Program-made: the position numbers and the translations under genes
Notes under the pieces: model-generated
What the model saw: only the letters and a program-made list of their open reading frames with translations
Told to the model about the DNA's origin: nothing
Databases searched by the model: none
In this document: piece by piece, positions 62,136-64,000 of the stretch
Layout: each line of letters begins with the position of its first letter
Numbering within the stretch: the stretch's first letter is position 1
Source of the DNA: Diphasiastrum complanatum
Lineage: Eukaryota > Streptophyta > Lycopodiopsida > Lycopodiales > Lycopodiaceae
DNA: 64,000 nucleotides
NCBI GenBank assembly: GCA_029204225.1
Contig: CM055101.1
Coordinates: forward strand, 63,702,671-63,766,670
Reading direction: 5' to 3'

Positions 62136-63091
62136 TCAAGGAAAATTGTAAAATGAAAAATCCAAAGTAAGCTCCAGTGTAAAATCTGGCATAACGGATC
62201 TACTAGTACATAACTTAGATACAAAACTTACGCATTTGGCTTTGTCTTCCTTGATTACTATCTCTCCATCAATATTATGTCCACCTTTAGATGTCAATAT
62301 GGTTGGTGAATAGACAGTTGGTTTTGGAAAACCAAGCTGACTTTGAAATATGATAAACTCCTCTTCAGAAGGCAAATCATCTTCTTTTTGCGCAATTCCT
62401 CCACAACCATTTTCAAGCAATCTTACCCTAAATAAAACTTGTCCTTATTTACATCGTCAACACCAGGGAGAAGATCATCAACATCAAAATATATCTGAAA
62501 ATTCATAAAGCTCTTTGTTTAAAATACAAGAGTTTTAGCCTCTGTGAAATAAAAAAGATTCGATATATCCGATAGTGACAAAAAAGAATTATTATCTATA
62601 TTATAAGTAGGCAATGTGATTAGAGATATATTAGAAGGGAAAAGGGTAGTGGGAGTTCTAGGGCCTATAAACGATTCCATGTTTCGAGCAGGATCAAAAT
62701 CTGTACAATCATCTAAACTAACACTTGTATCAATAAAAAAAGTTTCTATATCTACAGGCTTGGACTTGTCAGATTTTGTACCATTGGAAGAATTAGCTTC
62801 AGAAGTAGAAGGGACAGCATCCGAATCGTTAGATTCATTTAACAAAAGAAAAAAAACAAATACAGACTGAAACTCTACAAATCTACACTTTTTATTGTGT
62901 AGTTGACAATCATCTACAGACTTGAAATCATTATGCAACTTGGTGAACATTCTATCAAGCTTAGCTTTATAAGTATGCATGTCGAGTGCCACCAAGTCTT
63001 GATAATGAATCATGTCTTTATTTTGAGATCTGAATAAGGGGGTACTGAGCAGAGACTTAAATTTGAGATAAATCTTAGAAAATGCTTCCAC
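62136..63091 (-). CDS. Unrecognised acidic protein gene, apparently spliced
   Basis: Three minus-strand pieces look coding. 63091-62519 (190 residues) has an N-terminus rich in Lys/Leu/Phe and then a Ser/Asp-rich region (SKPVDIETFF, SLDDCTDFDP). A 68-bp stretch at 62427-62494, bordered by a TTTTCAG acceptor and a GTAAGA donor, encodes YFDVDDLLPGVDD. The piece 62420-62136 encodes EDDLPSEEEFIIFQSQLGFP and a further 60 residues. The shared acidic style and good splice sites argue for one gene. I do not recognise it. It faces the transposase-like gene, so it could be a second gene of the same mobile element or a cellular gene next to it. Start and exon limits are uncertain. Confidence 0.4.
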
Positions 63092-63576
63092 ACCATGACC
63101 CTTTATAATAGAAGGAAGAACAAAAAGAAAAGGAGAAAAAGGTGACTTAAAATACTCTATATTGTCATTGATACCAATTCAAGAAAAAAAGATAACAGAC
63201 TGGAATTAAAATTAGACATTTCAACAAAGAGAACACAAAAAAAAGATTTTGAAAAATTGATAAAACCAAGGAATGGATATCGGTCTCACGCGTGAAATAG
63301 AACGCAAAATCAAATTGCAACAAACTATGCGTTCGAGATAGATATCATAGGATCGACTATCGATTTCGAACGAGGGTATACAGAAGACAGAAAATTAGAT
63401 TCGAAAGGTGCGCTTGAGAGCGATATCCAAGAACCCAATATTGGTTCCAAGCGCGGAGATAGAAGCAGAGCGTAAACAGGTTAAAAAGTGTGCTTGAAAT
63501 TGATATTAGACACTAAAATCAAAAAATTTACATGAAAATCCGTGTCGAAAATGAGAAATTTACTAAAAAAATTTCA

Positions 63577-63723
63577 CACGTGTTAATCTGATCAATAGGA
63601 CACGTGTCATTTTGTGATTCGCTGATTATATTCGTCAGTACAGATCATAATTGACGCGACAGTCGACACGTGTGGAATGACACGTGGCACGATAAGATTG
63701 GTGCACGTGTCATTGCCCACGTG
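63577..63723 (+). promoter_or_regulatory. Cluster of six CACGTG (G-box) sites
   Basis: CACGTG occurs at 63577, 63601, 63667, 63681, 63704 and 63718, mostly in the contexts ACACGTGT or CACGTGTCAT. In plants this is the core bound by bZIP and bHLH factors. A TATA-like stretch (TTATAATTATATG) follows at about 63738 and an ATG at 63956. It could serve the rightward frame, the leftward gene starting near 63091, or both. Alternatively it could be the subterminal repeat array of a transposon. Confidence 0.65.
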
Positions 63724-63955
63724 CCATCATCACTGATTTATAATTATATGTACGAATAGATACGTGAGCCAATGACATGACACCATGTGTTCCAAATAAT
63801 TCATCTATTAATGCAAATTTTTAGATTTTTTTTTTTTTCGTTGCTTATCCTGCATTCGAAATTGATATTCAACCTTTCAAGCTCCTTTCTTCTGCAAATT
63901 TTTTGGTGTCTTATCCTTCACAATTTTTTTTTGTGTTCTTCTTTAATATCTAACC

Positions 63956-64000
63956 ATGATGGCTAGGACGAAGGCCACTGCTCATGCTATAACCTCTGTA
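63956..64000 (+). CDS. Start of an unknown frame, cut by the window end
   Basis: ATG at 63956 (a second follows at once at 63959) opens MMARTKATAHAITSV, still open at the last base. The upstream 200 bases have the look of a plant promoter and pyrimidine-rich 5' leader. MARTK is also the start of histone H3, but the following residues do not continue like H3. Only 15 codons are visible, so this is weak. Confidence 0.3.
   Translation, partial: MMARTKATAHAITSV

Noticed and set aside
63956-64000. Histone H3 gene start (MARTK)
   Set aside because: After MARTK the residues are ATAHAITSV, which is not the H3 tail.

Overview
The window looks like repeat-rich nuclear DNA of a land plant. It is AT-rich and full of long CA, CT, GA and TA microsatellites. 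Almost all recognisable coding sequence belongs to plant-type LTR retrotransposons: Ty1/Copia elements with initiator-Met tRNA primer sites, and Ty3/Gypsy relics. hAT, LINE and tRNA-derived SINE pieces are also present. The only conserved cellular gene I can support is a spliced ankyrin-repeat (YAR1-like) gene whose last four exons lie at 11794-12661 on the minus strand. The plant lineage cannot be fixed from the sequence; low gene density and the odd transposase types would fit a non-seed plant, but that is a guess.

Layout. 1-2891 is one arm of a roughly 3 kb inverted repeat; the other arm is 42620-45616. 2893-5438 is a non-coding LTR element. 6995-8709 is a small complete gag-only Copia-type element (minus) with a 5-bp target duplication. 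9069-9150 is a SINE-like head, 11794-12661 the ankyrin exons, 13325-14529 an internally deleted Gypsy relic, 15439-16790 a hAT relic, 17211-17509 a GC-palindrome block inside TA repeats, and 18700-23060 LINE, Copia and SINE fragments with repeat-associated CT microsatellites.

25558-37113 is an old, broken Copia element (minus). A very young intact Copia element (28388-34248, plus) is nested inside its integrase gene. It has 653-bp LTRs with one difference seen, a perfect TGCTG target duplication and one 1316-residue Gag-Pol frame. A third Copia element (37547-about 42600, plus) carries stops and lacks its 3' end where the inverted-repeat arm begins. 45618-49789 is a Gypsy relic, followed by Copia pieces and a mosaic at 50999-53045. 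53400-56136 is the 5' half of a Copia relative of the young element. 57848-58710 is the 3' part of another Copia.

The most unusual part is 59221-64000. A fragmented, intron-like gene on the plus strand shows the order Asp - Asp - CxxC - His - Glu, which recalls the RAG1/Transib type of DDE transposase and is not an LTR-element protein. A rearranged second copy lies at 50999-51880. It faces a convergent, unrecognised, acidic spliced-looking gene on the minus strand (about 62136-63091). Further right are six CACGTG boxes in 147 bp, a TATA-like box and a start codon whose frame is open to the window end.
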